A DNA stretch of 64,000 nt from DATCJU01 sp036562635 (GTDB lineage: Bacteria; Actinomycetota; Actinomycetes; Mycobacteriales; Pseudonocardiaceae). The translations under genes were made by a program, and so were the position numbers. The notes below the pieces were generated by a model that saw nothing but the letters and a program-made list of their open reading frames with translations, did no database searches and was not told the DNA's origin. Positions 54,604 to 64,000 of this stretch are shown one piece after another (positions within the stretch are counted from its first letter, which is position 1; the number at the start of each line of letters is the position of its first letter). The stretch lies in the NCBI GenBank assembly GCA_036562635.1, contig DATCJU010000011.1, forward strand, positions 21,922 through 85,921, in the 5' to 3' direction.

Positions 54604-57600
54604 CGTTCCTCCTCCCAGTTCAGCCCGGCCAGCTCGGCGCCGATGCGCGCCACGTGGGGCAGGGCGGTCATGCTCAGGTGGTTGCCGGAGACCGGAACGT
54701 GCCGCCACTTCCCGCGGGCCAGGCGACGCCAGTACCGGTCCTGACCGGTGGGGAACTCGGGGATCACCTCCTGGTGGGAGAAGAACACGATGTTCCCCGG
54801 GTAGGGGGACGGCACGTAGCGGTGCATCGCCTCACCGTGCCGACGCCACGTCCGCAGATAGACCGGCAGGAACTCCTCGGAAAGCAGCTCCTCGAACACC
54901 GTTCCCCGGGACCTGGCCGCCAGGTAGCGGATCCGCTCCTCAGCGCTCTCCAACGCCTCGAGCTCGGCGACCGAGAAGTTCAGTCCGGTCAGGCCGTAGC
55001 GGGCCAGGTAGCCCAGGATGGCGCGTTCGTCCATCTGTTCCGGCAGGTTGCCGTGCGCCGGGCTGTCGATAAGCACCACGTCGGGCCAGTGGCCGGTCCG
55101 CTTCCCGACCTGCTGGGCCATCTCGTAGGCCACGATCCCGCCGAACGAGGCACCACCCAACCGGTACGGCGGCGTCACGCCGAGCTCCCCCAGCATGTCC
55201 ACGTAGGACGCCGCCATCTGCTCGATGGTGTCGAACTCGGCAGTGCCGTCGAGCATCGGCGAGCGGATCGCGTACACCGGCTGGGTCTCGGGCAGACACT
55301 GCGCGAGCTCGCGGTAGAAGTACACGTCCCCACCGATCGGGTGAACGAGCAGCAGCGGCGGAGACACCGAGGGGTCACCCTGCCTGATCCGGACCACCGA
55401 CCGGCTTCGGTCGTGCCGCTCCGCTCCGGTGTGCTCCTGCAGCCAACGCAGAACGGCCGCCGGGGTGTGCTGCTCCAGCTCCATGAACTCCACCCGGACC
55501 CCGAGTGCACGTTCGATGCGGGTGACGAACTGGACTGCCGCGAGCGAGTCACCGCCCTGGGCGAAGAAGTCGTCGTCCTTTTGCACCCGACTCACCCCGA
55601 GCACCGAGGTCCAGGCCTGTTCCACGACCGCCGCGAGCGAGGACCCGGACGTGGTCGTGGGCTCGACCCGGGCGGATTCGGGAGCGGGTGCCACGGACCG
55701 GCCGCTCCGGTCGAGCCAGTGCTCGACCCGCGCGAAGGCGTAGCCGGGCAGCCGCACCCGGTCGCCCGGGAACAGGCCGTGGAACGCCTGGGAGTCGACG
55801 TCCACCCCGGCGGCGTGCACGGCGCCCAAGGCCTCGACGAGGGTGGCCGGCTCGCGTTCCGCGTGCTCCGCCCGCGGCATCGCGGGCACCACGGGGTGCC
55901 CCTCCCGGCGGACGTGCCGGCGCGCGAGGCGGGTGAGCACCTGTCCGGGGCCGAGTTCGACCAGGACGGCGTCCCGGGTGGCCGCGGAGTCGTGCAGCGT
56001 GTCCAGACCGGCGGCGAAGGCGACCTGGTTGCGCAACTGGTCCACCCAGTACCGCGGCTGGGTGACCTCGGCCGGGTCCGCCCAGTCACCGGTCAGGTTC
56101 GACACGAACGGGATCTCCGGCTTGTGCAGCTCGATCCCCTCGAGGACCCGGGTGAACTCGTCGAGTACCGGGTCGAGCATCCGAGAGTGGAACGCCCGGG
56201 TGACCGCCAACCTCCTGCTCGGCACCCCGTCGGCGGCCAGCCGCTCGGCGAGCCGGTCGACCGCGTCCGGCTCCCCGGCCACCACACAGCTGCCGTGCTC
56301 GTTGACCACCGCCACGTCCAGCGGTTCACCCTGCAGGTGAGGCAGGGTCCCCTCGACGGGGAGCGGCACGGCGAGCATGGCCCCCGGTGCGGTGCTGTCC
56401 AGCAGTCGCCCACGCTCGCACACCAGGCGCAGGGCGTCGTCCAGGGAGAAGACCCCGGCCAGGCAGGCGGCCACGTACTCACCGAGGCTGTGTCCGATCA
56501 GGGCGTCCGGACGGACCCCCATCGCGAGGAACCACCGGGCCAGGGCGTACTCCAGGACGAACAGGGCGGGCTGGGTGAAGCGGGTCTCGTTCACCCTGTC
56601 GGTCCAGCCCAGCAGGTCCTCCTCCGCGGCGCCGGCGGGCAGGTGGGGCCGCAGCAACGCCCGACACTCGTCCACGGCGGCCCGGAAGACCGGCTCGGAC
56701 TCGTACAGGGCCCGCCCCATCCCCGTGTACTGGGTCCCCTGCCCGGGGAACAGGAACACGGTGGGGCGTCCCTCACGGCCAGGCACGCACCCGGCGTCGC
56801 CCGCGGTCAGTCGCTGCACCAGTTCCTGCCGGTCCCGACCAACCACCACCGCGCTGTACTCGAACCGGCGGCGCGCCGACAGCAGGGTGTGCGCGACCCG
56901 CTCGACCGGCACACCGGGGTTGTCGGCCAGGAAATCGGCCAGTCTCCGGGACTGCCGCCGCACCGCCTCAGGGGTACGACCGGACACGACCAGGAGCTGG
57001 TGCGCCCGGTCGCTGCGGCGCCCGGAGGGCGGGACGGACGGTGCGGCTTCCAGGACGACGTGGGCGTTGGTGCCCCCGATCCCGAAGGAGCTGATCCCGG
57101 CGCGCAGTACCCCGTCGACACCGGTCCACGGCCGGCACTCGGTGTTCACGTGGAACGGGCTGTGCTCCAGGTCGATCCGGGGGTTGGGGGTGCGGTAGTG
57201 CAGGGTGGGCACCAGGGTGCGGTGCTCCAGGCACAGCACGGCCTTGATCAGCCCGGCGATGCCGGAGGCCACGTCCAGGTGGCCGATGTTGGTCTTCACC
57301 GCGCCGAGGGCGCACCGGGCCCCGGTACCGCCGAAGACCTCCATCAGCCCTTCGAACTCGATCGGGTCGCCCAGCGGCGTACCGGTGCCGTGTGTCTCGA
57401 TGTAGCTGATGGTGGCGGGGTCGACCCCGGCACGGCGCAGCGCACTGCGGATGACCGCCGCCTGACGCCGTGGGCTGGGCGCGGTGTAGCCGACCTTGTC
57501 GTGGCCGTCGTTGTTGATGGCCGAGCCCTTGATCACGGCACGGATGGGATCGCCGTCGGCGAGAGCCCGCTCCAGGGGCTTGAGCACGACGATGCCGACT

Positions 57601-60600
57601 CCCTGTCCCTCGACGGTGCCCCGCGCCCCGGCGTCGAAGGCCCGGCACGTCCCGTCCGGGGAGAAGACCATGCCCTCCTGGTAGAGGTAGCCCTCCTTGC
57701 CCAGCTTGCCGATCGAGACACCACCGGCGAGGGCGATGTCACAGTCGCCGGCCAACAGGGCCACGCACGCCTGGTGCACGGCGACCAGGGAGGACGAGCA
57801 GGCCGTCTGCACCGTGACCGCAGGCCCGGTGAGGTTCAGCCGGTAGGCCACCTTGGTGCACAGGAAGTCCGCTCGGTTGTTGATCATGGCCTGGTACTCG
57901 TCCGACAGGTCCGCCGCGGCGAGCGCGGGACGGACGTGGTCGTCGAGGTAGTTGTTCTGGCCCACGCTCGCGAAGAGCCCGATGGCCCCCTCGTAGCGGT
58001 AGGGGTCGCAGAAGGCGTCCTCCAGGGCGTGCCAGGCACACTCCAGGAACAACCGGTGCTGCGGGTCCATGATCTCGGCCTCGCGGCGCGAGTAACCGAA
58101 GAACGCGGCGTCGAAGCTGCGGATGTCCCGCAGCCTGCTCTGTGCCCGGACGTACCCGGGCTGGTCGAGCACCGCCTCGGGCACACCCGCGGCCAGCAGT
58201 TCCTCCCGGCTGTAGTGGACGATGGAGTTCCTGCCCTCGGTGAGGTTGCGCCAGTACTCGTCCACGTCGTCGGCGTCGGGGAACCGGCAGGCCATGCCGA
58301 TGACGGCGACGTCCCGGGAACCGACCCCGCCCGGACCGGCCGGCTCGGACGACCCGACGCGGACGACGTCCGCGGTGTGGGCCCGCTGTCCGGCGATGTA
58401 CGCGCTGAGCGCCGCGATCGTGGGGTGGGTGAACAGGTCGGTCAACCGGACCTGCCGCCGGATCTCCTCGGGCAGCCTGCCGTGGACCTTGGTCAGCAAC
58501 ACCGAGTTGCCACCCAGGTCGAAGAACCGGTCGTGGACACCGACCCGCTCCAGGCCCAACACGTCCTGCCACACCTGGGCGAGCACGGTCTCCAACTCGC
58601 CGCGTGGTGGCACGTGGTCCCGGTCGTTCTTCCGCTCGGGGACGGGCAGGGCGGCGACGTCGAGCTTGCCGCTGTAGGTCAGCGGGATCTCGGTCAACCG
58701 CACCAGCACGTCCGGCCGCATGTGCTCGGGCAGGACGTCGGCCAGGTGCGCGGCCAGGGCCTCCTCGTCGAGGGTGTCCTGACCCGTCCCGGGCACGTAG
58801 TAGCCGACCAGGCGGTGCGCGACCGCGGGTGCTGCCGGGTCCGGCGCGACGATGCGCGCCACAGCCTGCCGGACGCCCGGGAAACTCACCAGTGCGTTCT
58901 CCACCTCACCGAGCTCAATGCGGTGGCCACGCAGCTTGACCTGGTTGTCGACCCGGCCGACGAACTCCAGCTCCCCGGTCTCCAGCCACCGCACCAGGTC
59001 CCCGGTGCGGTAGAGCCGGTCGTGTCCGTCACCGGGCTGGTGGAACGGGTTGGGCAGGAAACGCCGCGCGGTCAGCTCCGCGTCGTTGACGTACTCACGG
59101 GCCAGCCCACTACCGCTCAGGTACAGCTCCCCGACGGCTCCCACCGGCAGCGGCCGCAGGTCGGGGTCCAGGACGTGGGCCCGTTCTCCGGGCAGGGCCC
59201 GGCCGATGGTCACCGGGGTGGTCTCGTCGAGCCGGCCCCGGTAGACCTTCGAGGTCGACCAGATCGTGGTCTCGGTGGGCCCGTAGACGTTGACGACCTC
59301 GGCGAAGCGGGGCAGTGCGGCCCGCAACAGGTGACGTTCGAGCCGTTCCCCACCCACGAGCAGCCGCAGGTGCTCGGTGGCGCGCAGGCCGTCCAGCTTC
59401 ATCTCCAGCAGGCTGGGGGTCATCTGCAGGAAGTCGAGGCCGGTGCCGTCCGGCCCCTCGGCCAACGGGCTGCCGATCACCAGGCTGCCGCCGGTGAGCA
59501 GGGTGAGCCCGTACTCGAGGCCGAAGATGTCGAAGACGTAGTTGGTCATGCTGTAGGTGCGCAGCGCTCCCCGGCCGGCGAAGTGGCGGCTGCGCACCGC
59601 CTCCACCGTGGTGGTGAAGGCACGGTGCTCGACCATGACACCCTTCGGCACCCCGGTGCTGCCGGAGGTGTACAGGATGTAGGCGGGCTCGTCACCGGTC
59701 AGGGGCAACTCCAGGTTCTCGCCCGGTTCCGCGGCGATCCGCTCCTCCACCTGTGGGTCGTCGAGTGCGACCACGGTCAGCGCAGGCCACCGGCGCCGGA
59801 TCCGGTCCACGTGGCACAGCCGGGTCAGCACGACACCGGCCCCGCTGCCCTGCACGATGCGGGCGATGCGCCCGTCGGGGTAGCCCGGGTCGAGCGGGAC
59901 GTACACGCCGCCGGCCTTGAGCACCGCCAGCAGGCTGGTCACGACGTGCTCGTCGCGATCCAGCAGCAACAGCACGGGGTCCCCGCACCGGACACCGTCG
60001 CGGCGCAGGAGCCGGGCGAGCCGGTTGGCGGCCGCGTTGAGCTCCGCGTAGGTCAGCCGCCGACCATCGTGCTCGACGGCTGTGGCGTGCGGGGTGGCCG
60101 CCGCATGACGCTCGAAGATCCGGTGGATCACCGGGTCCTCGGGGGTGACCGCACCCGTGTCGTTCCACCGACGCTGCCGCTCCAGGTCGGTGGGGTCGGC
60201 GAGCTGGAGGTGGTCGACGGTGAGGTCGGGCTGTCGGACGAGCTGTTTGAGCACCGAGTCGACACCGGACAGCAGACGCTCGGCCGTGGCCGGGTGGATC
60301 AGGTCCTCGGCGAAGTCCAGGCCGAGCACCACCTCGTCACCCTGCTCGGTGACCGTGACGACCAGCGGGTAGTCACGCTTCTGGTGCCGGAACCGGAACT
60401 CGGGGTGCAGCTCGCGCTCGTGCACCGAGTCGGTGACAGCCGGGTAGTTCTCGTAGATGAACAGGCTGTCGAACAGTCGCCTACCGGCCGACTGCAGCGC
60501 GGCGAGGTCCACCGTGCTGCGACTGTTGATCTCGTGGATGTCCTGCTGCAGCCGTCGGATCTCGTCGAGGACGACACCGGTCCCGCGAGTGTGGTTCATG

Positions 60601-63600
60601 ATCAGCGGGACGGTGCTCAGGTACAGCCCGACCGCGGTCTCGATGCCCTCCACGGGCAGGTCGCGTCCGGACAGGACGGTGCCGACCACGGTGGTGGCGC
60701 AGTTGCCGTAGGTGGCGAGCAGCCGGTGCCAGGCGTACTGCAGCACCGCGTTCAGGGTCACCCCTGCGCCACCGCACAGTTCCCTGAGCTGGGCCAGCAG
60801 CTCGGCGTCCAGGACCAGCGTGCGCCGGCCCTGAACCTCGACGTGTCGGTAGGTGGCCAGGTCGACGTTCCGCCTCTCGACGCGGAGCAGGCCGGTCAGG
60901 TCACACGATTCCTCAGCCCTGCGCACGTAGTCACGCCAGAAGGCGTCGTGGTCGTGGGCGTGGCGTTGCAGGAACCGTTGGCAGGCGGCGTGGGTGTCGG
61001 CCACGGGCGTGAGCGGTTCACCGTCGCGCAGCTGCAGGTAGGCCGTGTGCACCACCGCGAGCAGCAGCGGGCTGCTCCAACCGTCCAGGATCGCGTGGTG
61101 GGTGTTGAGCAGGCAGGTGTAGTGCCGCTCCCCCCGCTTGACAAGGTAGACCCGGAACAGGCCGGGCTGTCCCATGTCGTAGGGGGTCTCCCTGTCCTGC
61201 CGCAGCAGCTCGTCGAACGCCCGCTCCTGCTGCTGGGGATCGGTGTACCCGCTGAGGTCGACGAACCGCCAGTGCAGCGGGGCGTGCCGGGCGACCACCT
61301 GTACGAGCTCGTACTGCCAGTCGAAGGACGTGCGCAGGCTGGCGAGTCCCTCCTGCGCGTGCGCCCAGGCCCGGCGCAGCAGCTCCGGGTCGATCTCGGC
61401 CCGGTAGTCCCACACCGCCTGCACGCGGTAGGCGTCGTCGACGTCGCCCTGCCGCAACGCGTGGGCGACGAGCCCCTGCTGCAGGCCGGTGGCGGTGAGG
61501 ACGTCCTCGACCTCCCGGTCGGCCTGGAGGCGGTCCAGGTGCTCCTGGGGGAGCACACCGTCGACGTCGCTGCTGGTCAGGTAGGTGCGGGAGCCGCCGG
61601 CGGTGCGCCGCACGAGGTCGGTCAGGCTTGCCTCGAACGCGCGGGCCAGTCGCTCGGTGTCGTCGGGGGTGAGTCGGCTGGTCAACCGGAACTGCAGCCG
61701 ACCCCCGACCACCATCCCGGCCAGGTTCACCGTGTAGGGCAGGACGTTGTCCGGGTGCATGGCCTGTCCGCCACGCTCCCCGGTGATCCTCCAGTGGTCG
61801 CCGTCCCCACCGTCGACCTGGCCGAGGTAGTTGAAGCACACCCGTGGCAGCGACCGGTCGTGGCCGACCAGCAGGCCGTAGCCGAGCCCGTTCGCCGGGA
61901 TCGCCCGGAGGTTCTCCTTCGTGGCCTTGAGGGTCTCCACCGGGTCGTCGGCGGTCACCAGCCGACACGGGAACAACGTGGTGAACCAGCCGACGGTGCG
62001 GGTGACGTCGATCCCGTCCGCCAGGTCCTCCCGACCGTGGCCCTCCAGCACCACCCCGTGCTCGGGACGGCCGGTCAGGGCGGTCAGGGCGTGTGCGAAT
62101 GCCGCGAGCAGGAACTCGTTGGCCCTGGTGCGGAACATCCGCTGGCACTCGTGCAGGAGCTGCCGGGTCAGGTCCTCGTCGAACTCCAGCTCGGTCTCGT
62201 ACGGCGCACGCACCGGGTCGAGCAGGACGTCCGGTTCCGGGACCGACACGGTGTCCCAGTAGGAGCGTTCCTCGGTGCGCTGCTGGGCGTACTCGGCGAG
62301 GAACTCGCCCCACTGCCGGTAGCTGGTTCCCTTCTCCCCCAGTGACTCGCCCTCGTAGGCCCGGCGCAGGTCCTCGGCCAGGACGCGCCAACTGACGGTG
62401 TCGACGACGAGGTGGTGGGCGGCCAGGAACACCCGGCTGCTGCCGTCGGCGTACCCGTGCAGGTAGCCGGCGGCGAGGACCGGACCGTGGCGGAGGTCGA
62501 AGCCGCTCTGCCACTCGGTCAGGATCCGGTCCAGCTCCCGGCCGAACTCGGGTGTGCCCTCGGCGGCCGGGAGGTCTCGCACGTCGAGCACGCGCAGAGG
62601 CGGGCACTCCGCGTCCGGGTCGTAGTACTGGCGCACGTCCCCGCCGTCCAGGTGGTAGCGCAGGCGGAGGGCGTCGTGCTGGGCCACCACGGCCCGCAGG
62701 CTCTCCCGCAGCCGCTCCGGATCCAGGTGGGGCGTGTGGATCAGGAACGCCTGGTTCCAGTGGTGCGCACGGGGGAAGTTCTGGGCGAAGAACCAGGACT
62801 GGATCGGCAGCAGCGGTACGTCACCGGCGAGCGTGCCCTGTTCGGTGCGCACCGACACCGCCTCGGTGGACTCCGCGGTCCGCAGTACCTCGTCGTGGAA
62901 ACGCTCGATGGTGCGGTGGGCGAAGACGTCCCCCACCCCGACGGCCACGCCCAGCTGCTTGCGGAGCCGGCTGACCAGGCGGATGGCGGCGATACTGTCC
63001 ACACCGAGACGCAGCAGGTCGTCGCGGATGCCCAGTTGCTGCCGCGGCACACCCAGCACCTCGGCCCACAGGTCGCGCAGTTGGGCCTCCCGTGGCGTGC
63101 GGGGCGCGACGTACTCCGGTGCGGCCGGAGCCTCCGGCTCGGGCAGTGCCCTGCGGTCCAGCTTGCCGTTGGGGCTGAGCGGAAGCTCGGTCAGGTGCAC
63201 CAGGGTGTCCGGCACCATGTACTCGGGCAGGCGTTCGGCGAGGAACGCACGCATCTGCTCGGTGTCGAGCGGGGTCTGGGAGACGTAGTAGCCGACCAGG
63301 ATCTGGCCGCCACGCTCGTGGACGACGGCGACGCTCTGCGTCACCCCCGGGTACTGGGTCAGGGCGTGTTCGATCTCGCCCAATTCGACGCGGTAGCCGT
63401 TCAGCTTGACCTGGAAGTCGTTCCGTCCCAGGAACTCGATGTACCCCTGCCGCGACCACCGCCCCAGGTCACCGGTGCGGTACAGGCGACCCAACACCGG
63501 GTGCTCGAAGAACCGCCGCCGGGTCAGTTCCTCGTCGCGCCAGTAGTTCAACGCGACACCCGCACCGCCGATGTGGATCTCCCCCGTCACCCCCACCGGA

Positions 63601-64000
63601 CAGTGCTCACCTCTCGCGTTGAGCACGTACATGGTCTGTCCCGGCATGGCCACGCCGTAGGGGATGCTGGTCCAGGCGGGGTCCACCTCGCCGATCTCGT
63701 ACCAGATCGACCAGATGCTGCCCTCGGTGGCACCACCCAGACTCATCACCACCGCGCCCGGGCACAGCGACCGGATACGGTCGGGCAGGGTGGTGGGGAT
63801 CCAGTCCCCGCTCATCAGGACCGCCCGCAGGGTGCTGATCCGCGCCGGGTCCGGTGTCGCCTCGTCGGCGAGCAGGCCGGCCAGCTGGGGCACGCTGTTC
63901 CACAACGTCACCCCGTGCCGCTCCACCAGATCCACCCAGTGCGCCGGATCCTTGGTCCGCTCCTGCGCCGGGAACACCACCGTGCCTCCCGCCGCCAACA
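54600..64000 (-). CDS. Hybrid NRPS-PKS megasynthase, 5' end beyond right edge
   Basis: At least 3,132 residues visible. Order (visible-residue positions): partial adenylation domain 1 (~1-285), carrier with LGVDS (~335), epimerisation domain (HHLVVDTVSW ~530, VGWFTTLFP), condensation domain (HHAILDG ~970), adenylation domain 2 (YTSGSTGVPKG ~1440), carrier GGNS (~1830), ketosynthase (TACSSS ~2065, HGTGTPLGDP, KTNIGH), acyltransferase (GHSLGEY ~2500, AFHSRM), carrier GGDS (~2818), thioesterase (GASFGG ~2948, GNHLSM). The second A domain gives D-I-L-Q-L-G-V-I-W, close to the glycine code. The first shows N-L-S-S-I-W, close to the cysteine code. The PKS module has no ketoreductase. I infer D-Cys-Gly-malonate assembly, the end of an althiomycin-like chain. 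Confidence 0.93.
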   Translation of the reverse strand, partial: LAAGGTVVFPAQERTKDPAHWVDLVERHGVTLWNSVPQLAGLLADEATPDPARISTLRAVLMSGDWIPTTLPDRIRSLCPGAVVMSLGGATEGSIWSIWYEIGEVDPAWTSIPYGVAMPGQTMYVLNARGEHCPVGVTGEIHIGGAGVALNYWRDEELTRRRFFEHPVLGRLYRTGDLGRWSRQGYIEFLGRNDFQVKLNGYRVELGEIEHALTQYPGVTQSVAVVHERGGQILVGYYVSQTPLDTEQMRAFLAERLPEYMVPDTLVHLTELPLSPNGKLDRRALPEPEAPAAPEYVAPRTPREAQLRDLWAEVLGVPRQQLGIRDDLLRLGVDSIAAIRLVSRLRKQLGVAVGVGDVFAHRTIERFHDEVLRTAESTEAVSVRTEQGTLAGDVPLLPIQSWFFAQNFPRAHHWNQAFLIHTPHLDPERLRESLRAVVAQHDALRLRYHLDGGDVRQYYDPDAECPPLRVLDVRDLPAAEGTPEFGRELDRILTEWQSGFDLRHGPVLAAGYLHGYADGSSRVFLAAHHLVVDTVSWRVLAEDLRRAYEGESLGEKGTSYRQWGEFLAEYAQQRTEERSYWDTVSVPEPDVLLDPVRAPYETELEFDEDLTRQLLHECQRMFRTRANEFLLAAFAHALTALTGRPEHGVVLEGHGREDLADGIDVTRTVGWFTTLFPCRLVTADDPVETLKATKENLRAIPANGLGYGLLVGHDRSLPRVCFNYLGQVDGGDGDHWRITGERGGQAMHPDNVLPYTVNLAGMVVGGRLQFRLTSRLTPDDTERLARAFEASLTDLVRRTAGGSRTYLTSSDVDGVLPQEHLDRLQADREVEDVLTATGLQQGLVAHALRQGDVDDAYRVQAVWDYRAEIDPELLRRAWAHAQEGLASLRTSFDWQYELVQVVARHAPLHWRFVDLSGYTDPQQQERAFDELLRQDRETPYDMGQPGLFRVYLVKRGERHYTCLLNTHHAILDGWSSPLLLAVVHTAYLQLRDGEPLTPVADTHAACQRFLQRHAHDHDAFWRDYVRRAEESCDLTGLLRVERRNVDLATYRHVEVQGRRTLVLDAELLAQLRELCGGAGVTLNAVLQYAWHRLLATYGNCATTVVGTVLSGRDLPVEGIETAVGLYLSTVPLIMNHTRGTGVVLDEIRRLQQDIHEINSRSTVDLAALQSAGRRLFDSLFIYENYPAVTDSVHERELHPEFRFRHQKRDYPLVVTVTEQGDEVVLGLDFAEDLIHPATAERLLSGVDSVLKQLVRQPDLTVDHLQLADPTDLERQRRWNDTGAVTPEDPVIHRIFERHAAATPHATAVEHDGRRLTYAELNAAANRLARLLRRDGVRCGDPVLLLLDRDEHVVTSLLAVLKAGGVYVPLDPGYPDGRIARIVQGSGAGVVLTRLCHVDRIRRRWPALTVVALDDPQVEERIAAEPGENLELPLTGDEPAYILYTSGSTGVPKGVMVEHRAFTTTVEAVRSRHFAGRGALRTYSMTNYVFDIFGLEYGLTLLTGGSLVIGSPLAEGPDGTGLDFLQMTPSLLEMKLDGLRATEHLRLLVGGERLERHLLRAALPRFAEVVNVYGPTETTIWSTSKVYRGRLDETTPVTIGRALPGERAHVLDPDLRPLPVGAVGELYLSGSGLAREYVNDAELTARRFLPNPFHQPGDGHDRLYRTGDLVRWLETGELEFVGRVDNQVKLRGHRIELGEVENALVSFPGVRQAVARIVAPDPAAPAVAHRLVGYYVPGTGQDTLDEEALAAHLADVLPEHMRPDVLVRLTEIPLTYSGKLDVAALPVPERKNDRDHVPPRGELETVLAQVWQDVLGLERVGVHDRFFDLGGNSVLLTKVHGRLPEEIRRQVRLTDLFTHPTIAALSAYIAGQRAHTADVVRVGSSEPAGPGGVGSRDVAVIGMACRFPDADDVDEYWRNLTEGRNSIVHYSREELLAAGVPEAVLDQPGYVRAQSRLRDIRSFDAAFFGYSRREAEIMDPQHRLFLECAWHALEDAFCDPYRYEGAIGLFASVGQNNYLDDHVRPALAAADLSDEYQAMINNRADFLCTKVAYRLNLTGPAVTVQTACSSSLVAVHQACVALLAGDCDIALAGGVSIGKLGKEGYLYQEGMVFSPDGTCRAFDAGARGTVEGQGVGIVVLKPLERALADGDPIRAVIKGSAINNDGHDKVGYTAPSPRRQAAVIRSALRRAGVDPATISYIETHGTGTPLGDPIEFEGLMEVFGGTGARCALGAVKTNIGHLDVASGIAGLIKAVLCLEHRTLVPTLHYRTPNPRIDLEHSPFHVNTECRPWTGVDGVLRAGISSFGIGGTNAHVVLEAAPSVPPSGRRSDRAHQLLVVSGRTPEAVRRQSRRLADFLADNPGVPVERVAHTLLSARRRFEYSAVVVGRDRQELVQRLTAGDAGCVPGREGRPTVFLFPGQGTQYTGMGRALYESEPVFRAAVDECRALLRPHLPAGAAEEDLLGWTDRVNETRFTQPALFVLEYALARWFLAMGVRPDALIGHSLGEYVAACLAGVFSLDDALRLVCERGRLLDSTAPGAMLAVPLPVEGTLPHLQGEPLDVAVVNEHGSCVVAGEPDAVDRLAERLAADGVPSRRLAVTRAFHSRMLDPVLDEFTRVLEGIELHKPEIPFVSNLTGDWADPAEVTQPRYWVDQLRNQVAFAAGLDTLHDSAATRDAVLVELGPGQVLTRLARRHVRREGHPVVPAMPRAEHAEREPATLVEALGAVHAAGVDVDSQAFHGLFPGDRVRLPGYAFARVEHWLDRSGRSVAPAPESARVEPTTTSGSSLAAVVEQAWTSVLGVSRVQKDDDFFAQGGDSLAAVQFVTRIERALGVRVEFMELEQHTPAAVLRWLQEHTGAERHDRSRSVVRIRQGDPSVSPPLLLVHPIGGDVYFYRELAQCLPETQPVYAIRSPMLDGTAEFDTIEQMAASYVDMLGELGVTPPYRLGGASFGGIVAYEMAQQVGKRTGHWPDVVLIDSPAHGNLPEQMDERAILGYLARYGLTGLNFSVAELEALESAEERIRYLAARSRGTVFEELLSEEFLPVYLRTWRRHGEAMHRYVPSPYPGNIVFFSHQEVIPEFPTGQDRYWRRLARGKWRHVPVSGNHLSMTALPHVARIGAELAGLNWEEER

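Noticed and set aside
54654..62345. A very long open frame (over 2,500 codons) antisense to the NRPS-PKS gene
   Set aside because: Its translation is Gln/His/Arg/Val-rich low complexity with no family motifs; it is the usual third-position shadow of a GC-rich gene, while the minus strand carries all NRPS-PKS motifs.

Overview
The window is high-GC (roughly 70 %) DNA with many GTG and TTG starts and tightly overlapped ATGA/GTGA/TGATG gene joints, typical of an actinomycete. The family set (group 1h-type [NiFe] hydrogenase locus with DUF6084/DUF5947/DUF6893 partners, TIGR04222 plus SCO6045-like DUF692, MAB_1171c-type membrane protein, PucR regulator, caspase/EACC1 pair) points to a filamentous actinobacterium. 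Pseudonocardiales is my guess, not something the sequence proves.

Layout. 1-1.8 kb: the end of an SDR gene and an M20 peptidase. 1.9 kb: tRNA-Leu(GAG) with a strong terminator. 2.2-5.2 kb: a truncated RHS protein coupled to a PrsW-like membrane protease with a C-run frameshift. 5.9 kb: NADAR protein. 6.9-9.7 kb: HTH / ImmA-IrrE / MAB_1171c operon ending in an internally deleted P450. 10.3-12.1 kb: caspase-like effector and EACC1 partner. 12.4-14.7 kb: metallo-beta-lactamase-fold hydrolase and a frameshifted fatty acid desaturase.

14.8-29.4 kb: one complete locus for an oxygen-tolerant, cytoplasmic-looking [NiFe] hydrogenase. It reads on the minus strand as SIS, HypC-like, SIS, small subunit, large subunit, NifU-like, DUF5947, a small protein, DUF6084, an unknown, endopeptidase, DUF6893, HypC, HypD, HypE, HypA, HypB. 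hypF converges from the other strand. Almost every gene overlaps or abuts the next, so subunits, Ni/Fe(CN)2CO cofactor assembly and C-terminal processing are probably expressed together.

29.4-36.9 kb: secreted small proteins, an HTH-membrane-glycosidase fusion, a thioesterase-like gene, a four-ORF coupled operon (split TIGR04222 membrane protein with a Cys/Gly-rich tail, DUF692 enzyme, SCO6045-like partner), and a secreted RNase Sa-like nuclease. 38-50.5 kb: methyltransferase, short UvrA paralogue, VOC/AraC pair, GreA-type factor, FAD amine oxidase with a divergent-side PucR regulator, YigZ, and an ABC-F gene preceded by a leaderless 7-codon uORF and a hairpin that can cover its ribosome binding site.

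50.5-64.0 kb: the distal part of a hybrid NRPS-PKS cluster, bounded by a strong bidirectional terminator. The megasynthase (open at the right edge) reads A(partial, Cys-like code)-T-E-C-A(Gly-like code)-T-KS-AT-T-TE. It is followed by an alpha/beta hydrolase, an MFS exporter, an AurF-like diiron oxygenase and an O-methyltransferase. D-Cys, Gly and malonate in that order, with an N-oxygenase and a methyltransferase, match an althiomycin-type pathway.

Three genes (PrsW-like, desaturase, TIGR04222) are interrupted by single-base frameshifts. These may be real mutations or base errors in the assembly.
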